A stretch of DNA of 64,000 bases from Bacillus sp. BGMRC 2118. GTDB taxonomy: Bacteria > Bacillota > Bacilli > Bacillales > SA4. The translations under genes were made by a program, and so were the position numbers. Within the stretch, counting starts at the first letter, position 1. Every line of letters starts with the position of its first letter. Under the pieces are notes generated by a model, which worked only from the letters and a program-made list of their open reading frames with translations, searched no databases and had not been told where the DNA came from. Shown one piece after another: positions 26,369 through 34,702 of this stretch. Location of the stretch: the NCBI GenBank assembly GCA_008364785.1, contig VTTJ01000002.1:496001-560000 (forward strand), in the 5' to 3' direction.

Positions 26369-28930
26369 TTGACTGTTATGACAAAAGATCAAATGAAACT
26401 AAATGTAGAAAAATTAAATGATGATATTCGTGCTTTCACGCAAGTACATCCAATTACGAACGACATGAAACTAACACATAAAGGTGTATCACGCTTAGTG
26501 ATGCTAGACCGTTATACGTTTAAGGATACAGAGAAAATTACATTAAGCGAGGGAGACTTTGTCGTTCTAACGATTAAAGAAGATCCAAAATTCCCAGCAC
26601 GAGGGTTAGGGTACATTGTAGATATTAACTGGGAAACAAAAACTGCAAACGTACTTGTTGATGAAGAATACCGTACTGTGCTGGACAAGCCTGAAGAAAT
26701 GGAATCGGGTATCGTAAATCGATCTCTTGATGTAATTGAAAAGCCTCTGGAAGTCTTCTATGAGCAAATTGCTAAGCGTAACGCTACTGGACTAGCTTCG
26801 GTTGAAAAAACAGAAGAGAAGCGAAAAGAATGGTTCGAGAAGTTTTATCACGAATTAGTCACTATGAACTTTGTTCCAGCAGGGCGTGTACTTTACGGAG
26901 CAGGTGCTGACACTGACGTTACGTATTTCAACTGTTACGTTATGCCATATGTAAAAGATTCTCGTGAAGGAATTTCGGAACATCGTAAACAAGTCATGGA
27001 GATCATGAGTCGTGGTGGTGGAGTTGGTACAAACGGTTCAACACTTCGACCAAGAAACACTTTAGCAAGAGGAGTTAATGGAAAATCCTCTGGGTCAGTA
27101 TCTTGGTTAGATGATATTGCAAAATTGACACATCTTGTGGAGCAAGGGGGAAGCCGAAGGGGTGCTCAAATGATCATGCTAGCCGACTGGCACCCTGATA
27201 TCATCGAATTCATCATCTCGAAAATGCAAAACCCAAGAATACTACGCTTCTTAATTGAAAATATTGACAATGATTATATAAAGAAGGCTGCAACAGATAA
27301 ACTTAAGTTCACTCCATTAACAGAGCAAGAACAAAACATGTATCAAGGAATTATTAACTACAAGCATATTTCTGGTCTTGGTGGATTCAGTGAAAGAATT
27401 ATTAAAGACGCAGAAGAAAAAATACGCGTAGGCGGCAACTATACAGTACACAACTCAGAGTTCTTAACAGGGGCTAATATTTCAATCTGCCTAACAAAAG
27501 AATTTATGAAAGCTGTTGAAGATGATGCAGAATATGAGCTGCGTTTCCCGGATGTTGAAAGCTATGATTCAGAAGAAATGAAGCTATACAATGATACATG
27601 GCATGAAGTTGGTGATGTTCGTGAATGGGAGAAGATGGGGCATAAGGTTCGTGTATACCGCAAAATCAAGGCAAAGGATCTTTGGAATCTCATCAACATT
27701 TGTGCAACATACTCAGCAGAACCAGGAATATTCTTCATTGATAATGCAAATGACATGACAAATGCGAAAGCATATGGTCAAAAGGTTGTTGCGACGAATC
27801 CTTGTGGAGAACAACCATTGGCACCATACAGCGTTTGTAACTTAGCTGCTGTTAATTTAGCCGAAATGGCGAATAAAGATACAAAAACAGTGAACTTTGA
27901 AAAATTGAAACAAACGGTAGAAGTAGGAGTTCGAATGCAGGACAATGTGATTGATGCTACGCCATACTTCCTGGAAGCAAACAAAAAACAAGCACTAGGA
28001 GAACGACGTGTTGGTTTAGGGGTAATGGGTCTTCACGACTTATTGATTTACTGTGAAACAGAATACGGTTCAATAGAAGGAAATAAGCTGGTAGACGAAG
28101 TATTTGAAACGATTGCAACAACTGCCTATCGTGCCTCTGTTGAATTGGCAAAGGAGAAAGGTAGCTTCCCATTCTTAACAGGAAATAAAGAGAAGGAGTT
28201 ACGCCAAGCCTTTACGGAAACTGGATTCATGCAAAAAATGCCTGAAGATATTCGTGAAGACATTAAGAAGTACGGTATTCGAAACTCTCACTTACTAACT
28301 GTTGCTCCTACAGGAAGTACAGGAACAATGGTTGGAGTGTCTACAGGACTTGAACCATATTTCTCATTCTCGTACTTCAGAAGTGGCCGACTAGGGAAAT
28401 TCATTGAGGTAAAAGCTGATATTGTGCAAGAATACTTGGACAAGCATCCCGATGCTGATCCAAACAACCTTCCAACATGGTTTATTTCTGCAATGGAATT
28501 ATCTCCAGAAGCCCATGCTGATACTCAATGTATTATTCAGAGATGGATTGATAGCTCAATCAGTAAAACAGTGAATGCTCCTAAAGGGTATACTGTGGAA
28601 CAAGTTGAAAAAGTATACGAGCGTCTATATAAAGGCGGAGCAAAAGGTGGTACTGTTTATGTAGATGGTAGCCGTGATGCACAAGTTTTAACACTTAAGG
28701 CTGAGGAGAATACGTTTGAAGAAGAACAAACAGAGCTATTCCCAGCTGAAGAAGCTCAAAAGAAGCCGGTTGTATTAGTGGATATCATTCCTGATGTTCG
28801 CTCTACTACGGTAACATTCGGTTCTGAAGTCGGAGATACGTGCCCAGTTTGCCGTCAAGGTAAAGTTCAAGATATCGGTGGATGTAACACATGTACGGAT
28901 TGTGGAGCACAACTAAAATGCGGCTTATAA
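26369..28930 (+). CDS. nrdJ: Adenosylcobalamin-dependent (class II) ribonucleotide reductase
   Basis: Reduces ribonucleotides to deoxyribonucleotides using a B12-derived radical, so it works with or without oxygen. The 853 residues contain FNCYV with the first active-site cysteine (about 189-193), the substrate loop EQGGSRRGAQM, NPCGEQPLAPYSVCNL with the radical-site cysteine (about residue 474), APTGSTGTMVGVSTGLEP, and a C-terminal tail with CPVCRQG and CNTCTDCGAQLKCGL, probably a zinc or redox-relay module. No N-terminal ATP-cone is evident. TTG 26369 follows GGGAGA by about 10 bases; ATG 26378 is possible. It is flanked by NrdR boxes and followed by a mobile-like repeat. B. subtilis relies on class Ib NrdEF and has no gene at this spot. 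Confidence 0.95.
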   Translation: MTVMTKDQMKLNVEKLNDDIRAFTQVHPITNDMKLTHKGVSRLVMLDRYTFKDTEKITLSEGDFVVLTIKEDPKFPARGLGYIVDINWETKTANVLVDEEYRTVLDKPEEMESGIVNRSLDVIEKPLEVFYEQIAKRNATGLASVEKTEEKRKEWFEKFYHELVTMNFVPAGRVLYGAGADTDVTYFNCYVMPYVKDSREGISEHRKQVMEIMSRGGGVGTNGSTLRPRNTLARGVNGKSSGSVSWLDDIAKLTHLVEQGGSRRGAQMIMLADWHPDIIEFIISKMQNPRILRFLIENIDNDYIKKAATDKLKFTPLTEQEQNMYQGIINYKHISGLGGFSERIIKDAEEKIRVGGNYTVHNSEFLTGANISICLTKEFMKAVEDDAEYELRFPDVESYDSEEMKLYNDTWHEVGDVREWEKMGHKVRVYRKIKAKDLWNLINICATYSAEPGIFFIDNANDMTNAKAYGQKVVATNPCGEQPLAPYSVCNLAAVNLAEMANKDTKTVNFEKLKQTVEVGVRMQDNVIDATPYFLEANKKQALGERRVGLGVMGLHDLLIYCETEYGSIEGNKLVDEVFETIATTAYRASVELAKEKGSFPFLTGNKEKELRQAFTETGFMQKMPEDIREDIKKYGIRNSHLLTVAPTGSTGTMVGVSTGLEPYFSFSYFRSGRLGKFIEVKADIVQEYLDKHPDADPNNLPTWFISAMELSPEAHADTQCIIQRWIDSSISKTVNAPKGYTVEQVEKVYERLYKGGAKGGTVYVDGSRDAQVLTLKAEENTFEEEQTELFPAEEAQKKPVVLVDIIPDVRSTTVTFGSEVGDTCPVCRQGKVQDIGGCNTCTDCGAQLKCGL

Positions 28931-28934
28931 AATA

Positions 28935-29104
28935 GGATTCTTTATAAAACTTTGTTGCTCTTAGTACAATTATTCAGGGTGTACAACCTGTTTTTGAAGG
29001 AAATTGAGGTTGGATTAGTAAAGATCAACTCTTTTTATGTATTGAATTATCTATACTAAGGTAAAATCCAGCCTTTGGTAGCGACAATCTATACGAAAAC
29101 AGCC
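28935..29104 (+). mobile_element. Miniature element, copy C (170 bp)
   Basis: It begins GGATTCTTTATAAAACTTTG and ends CTATACGAAAACAGCC. The interior matches copies A, B and D through TACAATTATTC, GTGTACAACC, AAATTGAGGTTGGAT and ACTAAGGTAAAATCC. It is flanked by a perfect 8-bp direct repeat ATAAAATA (28927-28934 and 29105-29112), a target-site duplication. The left repeat includes the nrdJ stop codon, and the element separates nrdJ from its terminator, so it is part of the nrdJ transcript. No coding capacity. Confidence 0.85.
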
Positions 29105-29121
29105 ATAAAATAAAACAAATT

Positions 29122-29158
29122 AAGGGATGGAATCCAACAATTGGTTCCATCCCTTTTT
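29122..29158 (+). terminator. Terminator of nrdJ
   Basis: AAGGGATGGAA / TTCCATCCCTT stem with a 12-base loop, then T residues. It lies beyond the inserted element. Confidence 0.9.
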
Positions 29159-29170
29159 CTATGTTTCGTT

Positions 29171-29177
29171 CATACTA
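29171..29177 (+). promoter_or_regulatory. Possible sigma-G -10 element of splB
   Basis: CATACTA fits the forespore sigma-G -10 pattern CATNNTA. The matching -35 would fall inside the preceding terminator (CCATCC region) and is weak. The spl genes of B. subtilis are forespore-expressed, which is the main reason to mention it. Confidence 0.3.
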
Positions 29178-29206
29178 AGCGTAAATGAAAAAGAAGAGGT
29201 GAAAGG

Positions 29207-30232
29207 ATGAAACCGTTTGTTCCGCAATTAGTTTATTTTGAACCGAAGGCACTTGAGTATCCGATGGGACTAGAGTTGAAAGAAAAGTTTGAAAAGATGG
29301 GGTTAGAAATCAGGGAGACAACCTCGCACAATCAAGTAAGAAATATACCTGGAGATAATGAACTACAGCAATATCGAAATGCAAAATCGACATTAGTCGT
29401 TGGACTACGAAAAACTTTAAAATTTGATACATCTAAACCTTCTGCTGAATATGCCATTCCTTTAGCTACTGGTTGTATGGGGCATTGTCATTATTGTTAC
29501 CTGCAGACAACGCTCGGAAGTAAGCCGTACATACGAACGTATGTAAACCTCGAAGATATTTTTGAACAAGCTCAAAAATATATGGATGAACGAGCACCTG
29601 AAATTACACGATTTGAAGCAGCATGTACGTCAGATATCGTCGGACTTGACCATTTGACACACTCTCTAAAGAAAACGATAGAATTCATAGGTCAATCAGA
29701 TTATGGTCAATTACGCTTTGTCACTAAATTTCATCATGTAGACCACCTTTTGGATGCAAAGCATAACGGCAAAACGCGTTTCCGGTTTAGTGTGAATTCC
29801 AAATATGTAATTAAAAATTTTGAACCGGGTACTTCTACTTTTGAAGAGCGAATTGAAGCAGCACGTAAAGTAGCTCAGGCTGATTATCCACTTGGATTTA
29901 TTGTAGCTCCTATTTATTTGCATGAAGGTTGGAAGGAAGGGTATTTAGAATTATTTCAACGATTGTCTACATCATTGCAAGGCATAAATTTAGAAAATCT
30001 CACCTTTGAACTGATACAGCACAGGTTTACAAAGCCTGCTAAAAATGTAATACAAAAGAGGTATCCAAAAACAAAATTAGAGATGGATGAAACCAAAAGG
30101 AAATATAAATGGGGGCGCTATGGAATTGGGAAGTATGTTTATCAAACAGAGGAGCAGGAAGATATTCAGGAAACACTGCGAGGATATATTCAGGAATACT
30201 TTCCTCAAGCCGAAATCCAGTATTTCACGTAA
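29207..30232 (+). CDS. splB: Spore photoproduct lyase
   Basis: Radical-SAM enzyme that directly reverses the thymine dimer (spore photoproduct) during germination. The 341 residues include the SplB-type cluster motif C90-MGH-C94-HY-C97 and the conserved H-donor cysteine Cys140 (EAACTSD), along with FVTKFHHVDHLL and a C-terminal YIQEYFPQAEIQYF. AAGAGGTGAAAGG lies just upstream of the ATG. No splA is seen in front, unlike the splAB operon of B. subtilis. It sits between nrdJ and mntR. Confidence 0.96.
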   Translation: MKPFVPQLVYFEPKALEYPMGLELKEKFEKMGLEIRETTSHNQVRNIPGDNELQQYRNAKSTLVVGLRKTLKFDTSKPSAEYAIPLATGCMGHCHYCYLQTTLGSKPYIRTYVNLEDIFEQAQKYMDERAPEITRFEAACTSDIVGLDHLTHSLKKTIEFIGQSDYGQLRFVTKFHHVDHLLDAKHNGKTRFRFSVNSKYVIKNFEPGTSTFEERIEAARKVAQADYPLGFIVAPIYLHEGWKEGYLELFQRLSTSLQGINLENLTFELIQHRFTKPAKNVIQKRYPKTKLEMDETKRKYKWGRYGIGKYVYQTEEQEDIQETLRGYIQEYFPQAEIQYFT

Positions 30233-30243
30233 AAACAAAAGGC

Positions 30244-30272
30244 TTGTGACAGTTTTCAAACTATTGTAATAT
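30244..30272 (+). promoter_or_regulatory. Probable promoter of mntR
   Basis: TTGTGA (30244-30249), a 17-base spacer and TAATAT (30267-30272). Transcription would start near 30279, giving a leader of about 180 bases. Confidence 0.45.
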
Positions 30273-30288
30273 GATAAAGTAAAATGTT

Positions 30289-30320
30289 CAATCAGTGGGG
30301 GATATTACCTCCACTGATTG
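30289..30320 (+). other. Strong stem-loop at the predicted 5' end of the mntR transcript
   Basis: CAATCAGTGGGGG pairs with CCTCCACTGATTG (13 pairs, one mismatch) around a 6-base loop. No T run follows. Given the promoter just upstream it would form the extreme 5' end of the mRNA. The remaining leader (30374-30459) is less AT-rich than its surroundings and matches no RNA family I recognise. Confidence 0.5.
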
Positions 30321-30459
30321 TTAGGTATATATTAGTATTTACTGTCGTTAATCCACCATTTAAACTTTCGAATGTAGTATTTATGTTGAAATGGAGGATT
30401 AGCGCCAGTTGGAACAAGATCATAGACACCTTTACGCAGGGAAATGAGGTTGATGCATC

Positions 30460-30882
30460 ATGCCAACGCCAAGTATGGAAGATTATATTGAACAAATTTA
30501 TATGCTAATTGAAGATAAAGGCTATGCCAGAGTATCAGATATAGCAGAAGCATTAGCGGTTCATCCATCATCAGTCACGAAGATGGTACAGAAGCTAGAT
30601 AAAGATCAATACCTTGTATATGAAAAATATAGAGGGCTTATCCTTACCACAAAGGGAAAGAATATTGGAAAGCGACTCGTTGACAGACATGAGTTACTCG
30701 AGCAATTTCTTTCAATCATTGGAGTGGATGATGATAAAATTTATAACGATGTTGAGGGGATTGAACATCACTTAAGCTGGAATGCAATTGATCGTATTGG
30801 TGATCTTGTTCAATTTTTTGAAGAAGATGAAGCACGAATACAGCAATTAAAGGCAATTCAAAAACAAAATAGTGACAAGTAG
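30460..30882 (+). CDS. mntR: Manganese-responsive transcriptional repressor MntR
   Basis: DtxR-family Mn(II) sensor that represses manganese uptake genes. The 140 residues carry the winged-helix domain ([13 protein letters not shown] recognition helix) and the metal-ligand set known from B. subtilis MntR: Asp8 and Glu11 (EDYIEQIY), His77 (RHELLE), and Glu99, Glu102 and His103 (VEGIEHH). Asp8 marks Mn rather than Fe selectivity. ATGAGGTTGATG precedes the ATG. In B. subtilis mntR follows lipM directly; here three genes intervene. Confidence 0.96.
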   Translation: MPTPSMEDYIEQIYMLIEDKGYARVSDIAEALAVHPSSVTKMVQKLDKDQYLVYEKYRGLILTTKGKNIGKRLVDRHELLEQFLSIIGVDDDKIYNDVEGIEHHLSWNAIDRIGDLVQFFEEDEARIQQLKAIQKQNSDK

Positions 30883-30910
30883 ACTTAGCTAAAGGGCTAG
30901 GTCTTTTTTT
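30880..30910 (+). terminator. Terminator after mntR
   Basis: AGACTTAGC / GCTAGGTCT stem (one G-T pair) overlapping the stop codon, with T7 after it. Confidence 0.88.
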
Positions 30911-30980
30911 ATTTTTACGTACTAATTGCCTCCTTTTCATATTACTAATGTAACAAAAGCTTACAAAATGAGGTGAGGCT

Positions 30981-31865
30981 GTGAAGGTAGATTGCGTCTT
31001 TTCAGGTGGTGGCATCAGAGGATTTGCCTTAATTGGTGCTATTCAAGCGCTAGAAAAAAAAGGATTAACTCCATTTAGACTTGCAGGTACAAGTGCTGGA
31101 GCGATTGTGGCAGCTTTTGTTGCTGCAGGCTATTCGGGGGATGAGCTTGAGAAAATTATGGATGAATCCAACTTAATTGATTTTTTAGACGCCAGAAAAT
31201 CAATTTTTCCTGTTTCCATCATGAAATGGCTCTTCTTATATAAGAGACTCGGGCTATACCGTGGAAGGGTGCTAGAGAATTGGCTAAACGAAAAACTACA
31301 AGCAAAAGGCGTAGAAGTTTTCGGTGATTTACCCAAAGGCTCCTTACGATTAGTAGCATCAGATATAACAAACGGAAGAATTATCGTGTTTCCTGATGAT
31401 TTGGAGAGATATGGTTACGACCCGGAAACATTCCCGGTAGCAAAAGCGGTTAGAATGAGCGCAGGAATTCCTTATTTTTTTGAACCGGTCAAACTCACAA
31501 AGGTAAAGCCTCCTCCGGTCATAGTAGATGGAGCACTATTAAGTAACTTTCCAGTCTGGTTATTTGAGCAAAGAAAAATAGAGAACATACGACCACTAAT
31601 TGGATTTCAACTAAGTCCCCGTGCAGAAGAACAGCCAGTTCATCACATAAAAAATGCAGTGGGCCTTTTTAAGGCATTGTTTGATACGATGATGGAAGCA
31701 CACGATAGAAGATACATCTCTAGAGAAATCGAGAAAAGTATTGTTTTTATCCCTGTGGATAGTGAGCTAACAAGAGATTTTAAAATTACGAAGGAGTTAA
31801 GAGATACGATGATTGAAGACGGATATACTCGTACAAATCAATTTCTCAAAACGTGGAGTTACTAA
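30981..31865 (+). CDS. yqhO: Patatin-like phospholipase family protein YqhO
   Basis: Serine acyl hydrolase of the patatin family, 294 residues. The oxyanion loop GGGIRG (9-14), the nucleophile elbow GTSAG (Ser in residues 37-41) and the catalytic Asp in DGALLSNFP are all intact. Patatins release fatty acids from lipids; the natural substrate of YqhO is not known. GTG start behind GAGGTGAGG. It has no signal peptide, so it is cytosolic or membrane-associated from inside. It is convergent with yqhP. Confidence 0.9.
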   Translation: MKVDCVFSGGGIRGFALIGAIQALEKKGLTPFRLAGTSAGAIVAAFVAAGYSGDELEKIMDESNLIDFLDARKSIFPVSIMKWLFLYKRLGLYRGRVLENWLNEKLQAKGVEVFGDLPKGSLRLVASDITNGRIIVFPDDLERYGYDPETFPVAKAVRMSAGIPYFFEPVKLTKVKPPPVIVDGALLSNFPVWLFEQRKIENIRPLIGFQLSPRAEEQPVHHIKNAVGLFKALFDTMMEAHDRRYISREIEKSIVFIPVDSELTRDFKITKELRDTMIEDGYTRTNQFLKTWSY

Positions 31866-31907
31866 AAAACCGAGCCTTCAATTAATGAAGTGCCCGGTTT
31901 TTTTTCT
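31864..31907 (+). terminator. Terminator after yqhO
   Basis: AAAACCGAGCCTTC pairs imperfectly with GAAGTGCCCGGTTTT across AATTAAT, followed by T8. It reaches into the 3' end of yqhP on the other strand. Confidence 0.8.
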
Positions 31908-32229
31908 TCTGATTTTTTTTACCTTCAATGACTGTGAGTTGAACAGTGCTTCTTCGTTTTAACGTAGGTGATGCTGATTTCTTTACCAGTCCTGCTCCCT
32001 TATTCGGTTTGTATCGTTTCTTAGATTGTATCGCAGCTTTTCGATATCTTGAGTAATCCTGCCAGGAGCCATTTCTTCTCTTCTGTACAAAACGAAAAAC
32101 AAAGTAAAAAACAACTGATATGAGCACGATAAAGCCGATCATTTGAAGTAAACTCCACGGATCTGTATTGACTAATCCAATGACTGCCAGAAACGCAATC
32201 ACTATAAGGACAATTTGTTGAGTTCTCAT
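31882..32229 (-). CDS. yqhP: YqhP family small membrane protein
   Basis: The 115-residue protein has two membrane helices (IVLIVIAFLAVIGLV and MIGFIVLISVVFYFVFRFV) and then a very basic, probably cytosolic tail rich in Lys and Arg. It is like YqhP/SA1362-type proteins of unknown function. The ATG follows AGGAGGTGCTGTAA. It is probably co-transcribed behind yqhQ, which ends 78 bases upstream. Confidence 0.8.
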   Translation of the reverse strand: MRTQQIVLIVIAFLAVIGLVNTDPWSLLQMIGFIVLISVVFYFVFRFVQKRRNGSWQDYSRYRKAAIQSKKRYKPNKGAGLVKKSASPTLKRRSTVQLTVIEGKKNQKKKNRALH

Positions 32230-32307
32230 TTACAGCACCTCCTATTAAAAACGAAAAGCAAGGGTTATTACTTACAATATGTTAGAAAAGTCAGATGTTT
32301 CCACCAA

Positions 32308-33243
32308 TTACACAATTTTCGCAGCACCCTCTGCTTCTTCTTCTAATTTTAATAATTCATTAAATGATGCAATGGCTACTTCAACTTGTTGATCATCTGG
32401 TTCCTTTGTTGTCAATAGTTGTAACCATAAGCCAGGATAACCAAGGTAACGAAGCACAGGCACATCTCTAAGCTTGTTAGTGAATTGTAAAACTTCAAAT
32501 GATAATCCCAAAACAACCGGTAGCAAAGCAAGGCGGTTCACAAGTCTATACCAAAGTGGCTCAGTCGGCACAAACATGTATACAACAACACCTACTATAA
32601 CAGTGAATAGCATGAAGCTACTTCCACAACGATAATGTAATCTGGATTGCTCTTGAACATTTTTTACAGTTATCTCTTTACCCGCTTCGAAACAGTTTAT
32701 AACCTTATGTTCCGCTCCGTGGTATTGAAAAACACGTTTAATAAGTGGTGTAAAAGAAATAGCATATATGTATCCTAACAGTAATAAAAGCTTAAATAGT
32801 CCTTCAAGGAGTACTTGCTCCGTCTTAGTTGGAAACATGAATTCTAATGCAGCAGCTAAAAATACCGGGACAAGCGTGAAAACAAATTTACCAAACAAAA
32901 ATGAGATGATTCCAATAGCAGCAACACCTAAATATAACGTTAACTTTGATTCTTTTTGTTCTTCCAATTTATGGTCTTCAGAAGGGTCTAAATCAAAACG
33001 TTCGGTTGAGAAATTAAGATGTTTTGTACCATTTGCACTTGCCTCTAATAGAGCAACGATTCCACGCAGAAACGGAACTTTCTTTAATTTCTGCAGTGTC
33101 GGGTTACTTTCTCTTTTTAATCGAAGGTATTCGATAGAGTGATCTTTTCTTCGAATAGCCGTTACATAATTATACTTTCCTCCGAACATGACTCCCTCTA
33201 CGACAGCTTGACCACCATATACATTTTTTTTGTTATCTGACAT
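32308..33243 (-). CDS. yqhQ: DUF1385 membrane protein YqhQ
   Basis: The 311-residue polytopic protein has the DUF1385 signatures: YGGQAVVEGVMFGGK near the N-terminus (9-23), PFLRGIVAL, YHGAEHKVINCFEAG (about 173-187) and the C-terminal LWLQLLTTKEPDD. Four or five membrane segments lie between residues 100 and 255. The conserved His/Glu/Cys motifs suggest a metal site, but no function is established. Co-directional with yqhP. Confidence 0.9.
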   Translation of the reverse strand: MSDNKKNVYGGQAVVEGVMFGGKYNYVTAIRRKDHSIEYLRLKRESNPTLQKLKKVPFLRGIVALLEASANGTKHLNFSTERFDLDPSEDHKLEEQKESKLTLYLGVAAIGIISFLFGKFVFTLVPVFLAAALEFMFPTKTEQVLLEGLFKLLLLLGYIYAISFTPLIKRVFQYHGAEHKVINCFEAGKEITVKNVQEQSRLHYRCGSSFMLFTVIVGVVVYMFVPTEPLWYRLVNRLALLPVVLGLSFEVLQFTNKLRDVPVLRYLGYPGLWLQLLTTKEPDDQQVEVAIASFNELLKLEEEAEGAAKIV

Positions 33244-33381
33244 GTTTCACCAACCTATTTCAAACTTTTCGTTCATTATTCCATTCTACTAGAAAACGAA
33301 GAAAACCTCTAGATTGATCTCTTCCGTCATTAAAACTTTCACTAGTATAGTCAACAAATCTGTAAATTAGACACGCATGAA

Positions 33382-33565
33382 GGCTCTTTTCTAAAACTTG
33401 ATTCTATTCGTACAATTATTCTGGCTGTATAACCAGTTTTAGAAGAAAATTGAGGTTCAATTAGAACAGAGCAACTCTCTTAAAGTATAGAAGTATCTAG
33501 ATACTAAGGTAAAAATCCAGCTTTTTGGATTAGTATGCATAGCAACAATCTATACGAAAACTGCC
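33382..33565 (+). mobile_element. Miniature element, copy B (184 bp)
   Basis: It runs from GGCTCTTTTCTAAAACTTG to CTATACGAAAACTGCC, sharing the core with copies A, C and D (TACAATTATTC, AAATTGAGGTT, ATACTAAGGTAAAAATCC). The internal AATCC/GGATT stem is kept. No intact 8-bp duplication is visible at its edges, suggesting an older insertion. It lies in the 385-base gap between yqhQ and yqhR, about 60 bases before yqhR. The remainder of that gap (33244-33381) holds the yqhQ promoter side and no gene. Confidence 0.82.
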
Positions 33566-33628
33566 TTCAAAAAAAGTTCTTCATAGAACTGGTCAAACTG
33601 GAAACAATAAAAATTGAGGTGAGTAAAC

Positions 33629-34153
33629 GTGACGGATAAGAAAAAATTAGAACAAAACAATGAGGAAGAACCGATGTCAACAACTGCAAAAGTAGCTATA
33701 ACGGGACTGTTTGGCGGTCTTTTTTGGAGTTTTTTAGGCTATTTATGCTACCTATTTAGTTTTACTAAAGTACCACCAAATATTATTTTTGATCCTATCG
33801 CGGTAGGCGACTGGAAAGAAGGGGTATTAAGTCAGTACATTGCTATAGTCATTCTGGGACTTATTTCGATCTTGACTGCTTATGCCTATTATGCGATGTT
33901 AAAGAAATTTGATAAAATGTGGATTGGAATTCTATTTGGTGCTGTATTATGGGGAGTTGTGTTCGTTGTGTTAAATCCGATTTTTGAAACGATAGAACCG
34001 TTACGAAAAATCGATCTTAATACGTTGGTGACATCATTGTGCTTATTTATCCTTTATGGAACATTTATTGGATATTCCATTTCCTTCGAAGAGTCTGAGC
34101 ATCAACTGCTAAAGGAAAAGGAACATAGACAGCCTAGCTATTCAAATGAATAG
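33629..34153 (+). CDS. yqhR: YqhR family conserved membrane protein
   Basis: The 174-residue protein has four membrane segments (ITGLFGGLFWSFLGYLCYLF, YIAIVILGLISILTAYAYY, WIGILFGAVLWGVVFVVL and LVTSLCLFILYGTFIGYSI) between charged tails. It is of the YqhR family, function unknown. GTG start behind GAGGTGAG at 33615-33622. It sits between yqhQ and aroQ, as in B. subtilis. Confidence 0.85.
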   Translation: MTDKKKLEQNNEEEPMSTTAKVAITGLFGGLFWSFLGYLCYLFSFTKVPPNIIFDPIAVGDWKEGVLSQYIAIVILGLISILTAYAYYAMLKKFDKMWIGILFGAVLWGVVFVVLNPIFETIEPLRKIDLNTLVTSLCLFILYGTFIGYSISFEESEHQLLKEKEHRQPSYSNE

Positions 34154-34163
34154 ACGATATGAT

Positions 34164-34193
34164 AGAATGTTCATTGGGAACATTCTTTTTTTT
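34164..34193 (+). terminator. Terminator after yqhR
   Basis: AGAATGTTC / GAACATTCT stem with T8. Confidence 0.92.
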
Positions 34194-34243
34194 GGCAAAA
34201 TGAATGCCTAAAAAGGATAAAAAAATGGAGGGAAGTTTGCATA

Positions 34244-34702
34244 ATGAAGCGCATCCTCTTACTGAATGGTCCAAACCTTAACCGCCTTGGTATGCGGGAA
34301 CCACATATATACGGAAGTGTTACACTTAGCGAACTTGAACAACAATTGACAGCAACTGCACTAAGCAAAAATATTGAGATCATTAGCGTTCAATCAAATC
34401 ACGAAGGTCAGTTAATTGACCATATTCATGAAGCTGAAGAACAGGTAGATGGAATAATAATGAATCCCGGTGCTTTTACACACTATAGCTATGCTATACG
34501 TGATGCAATTGCTAGTATTACAAAACCAGTAATTGAAGTACATATTTCAAATGTTCATGCTCGCGAGGAATTTCGTCACACTTCAGTCATTGCTCCAGTT
34601 ACGACCGGGCAAATAGTTGGTTTAGGGTTATATGGATATGAATTAGCGTTATTAGCATTAGTAGAGAAATTGGGGGAGGAAGAAAAAGATGAACAAAATT
34701 GA
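34244..34702 (+). CDS. aroQ: 3-dehydroquinate dehydratase, type II
   Basis: Third step of the shikimate pathway. The 152 residues show the type II pattern: LLLNGPNLNRLGMREPHIYG with the catalytic Tyr23, SNHEGQLIDHIHEA, NPGAFTHYS, and HISNVHAREEFRH. GGAGGGAAG precedes ATG 34244. The end overlaps the next gene's start by 14 bases, so they are coupled, as in B. subtilis yqhS-yqhT. Confidence 0.96.
   Translation: MKRILLLNGPNLNRLGMREPHIYGSVTLSELEQQLTATALSKNIEIISVQSNHEGQLIDHIHEAEEQVDGIIMNPGAFTHYSYAIRDAIASITKPVIEVHISNVHAREEFRHTSVIAPVTTGQIVGLGLYGYELALLALVEKLGEEEKDEQN

Noticed and set aside
30284..30508. 74-codon frame overlapping the mntR start
   Set aside because: No initiation signal; the conserved mntR frame explains the region.
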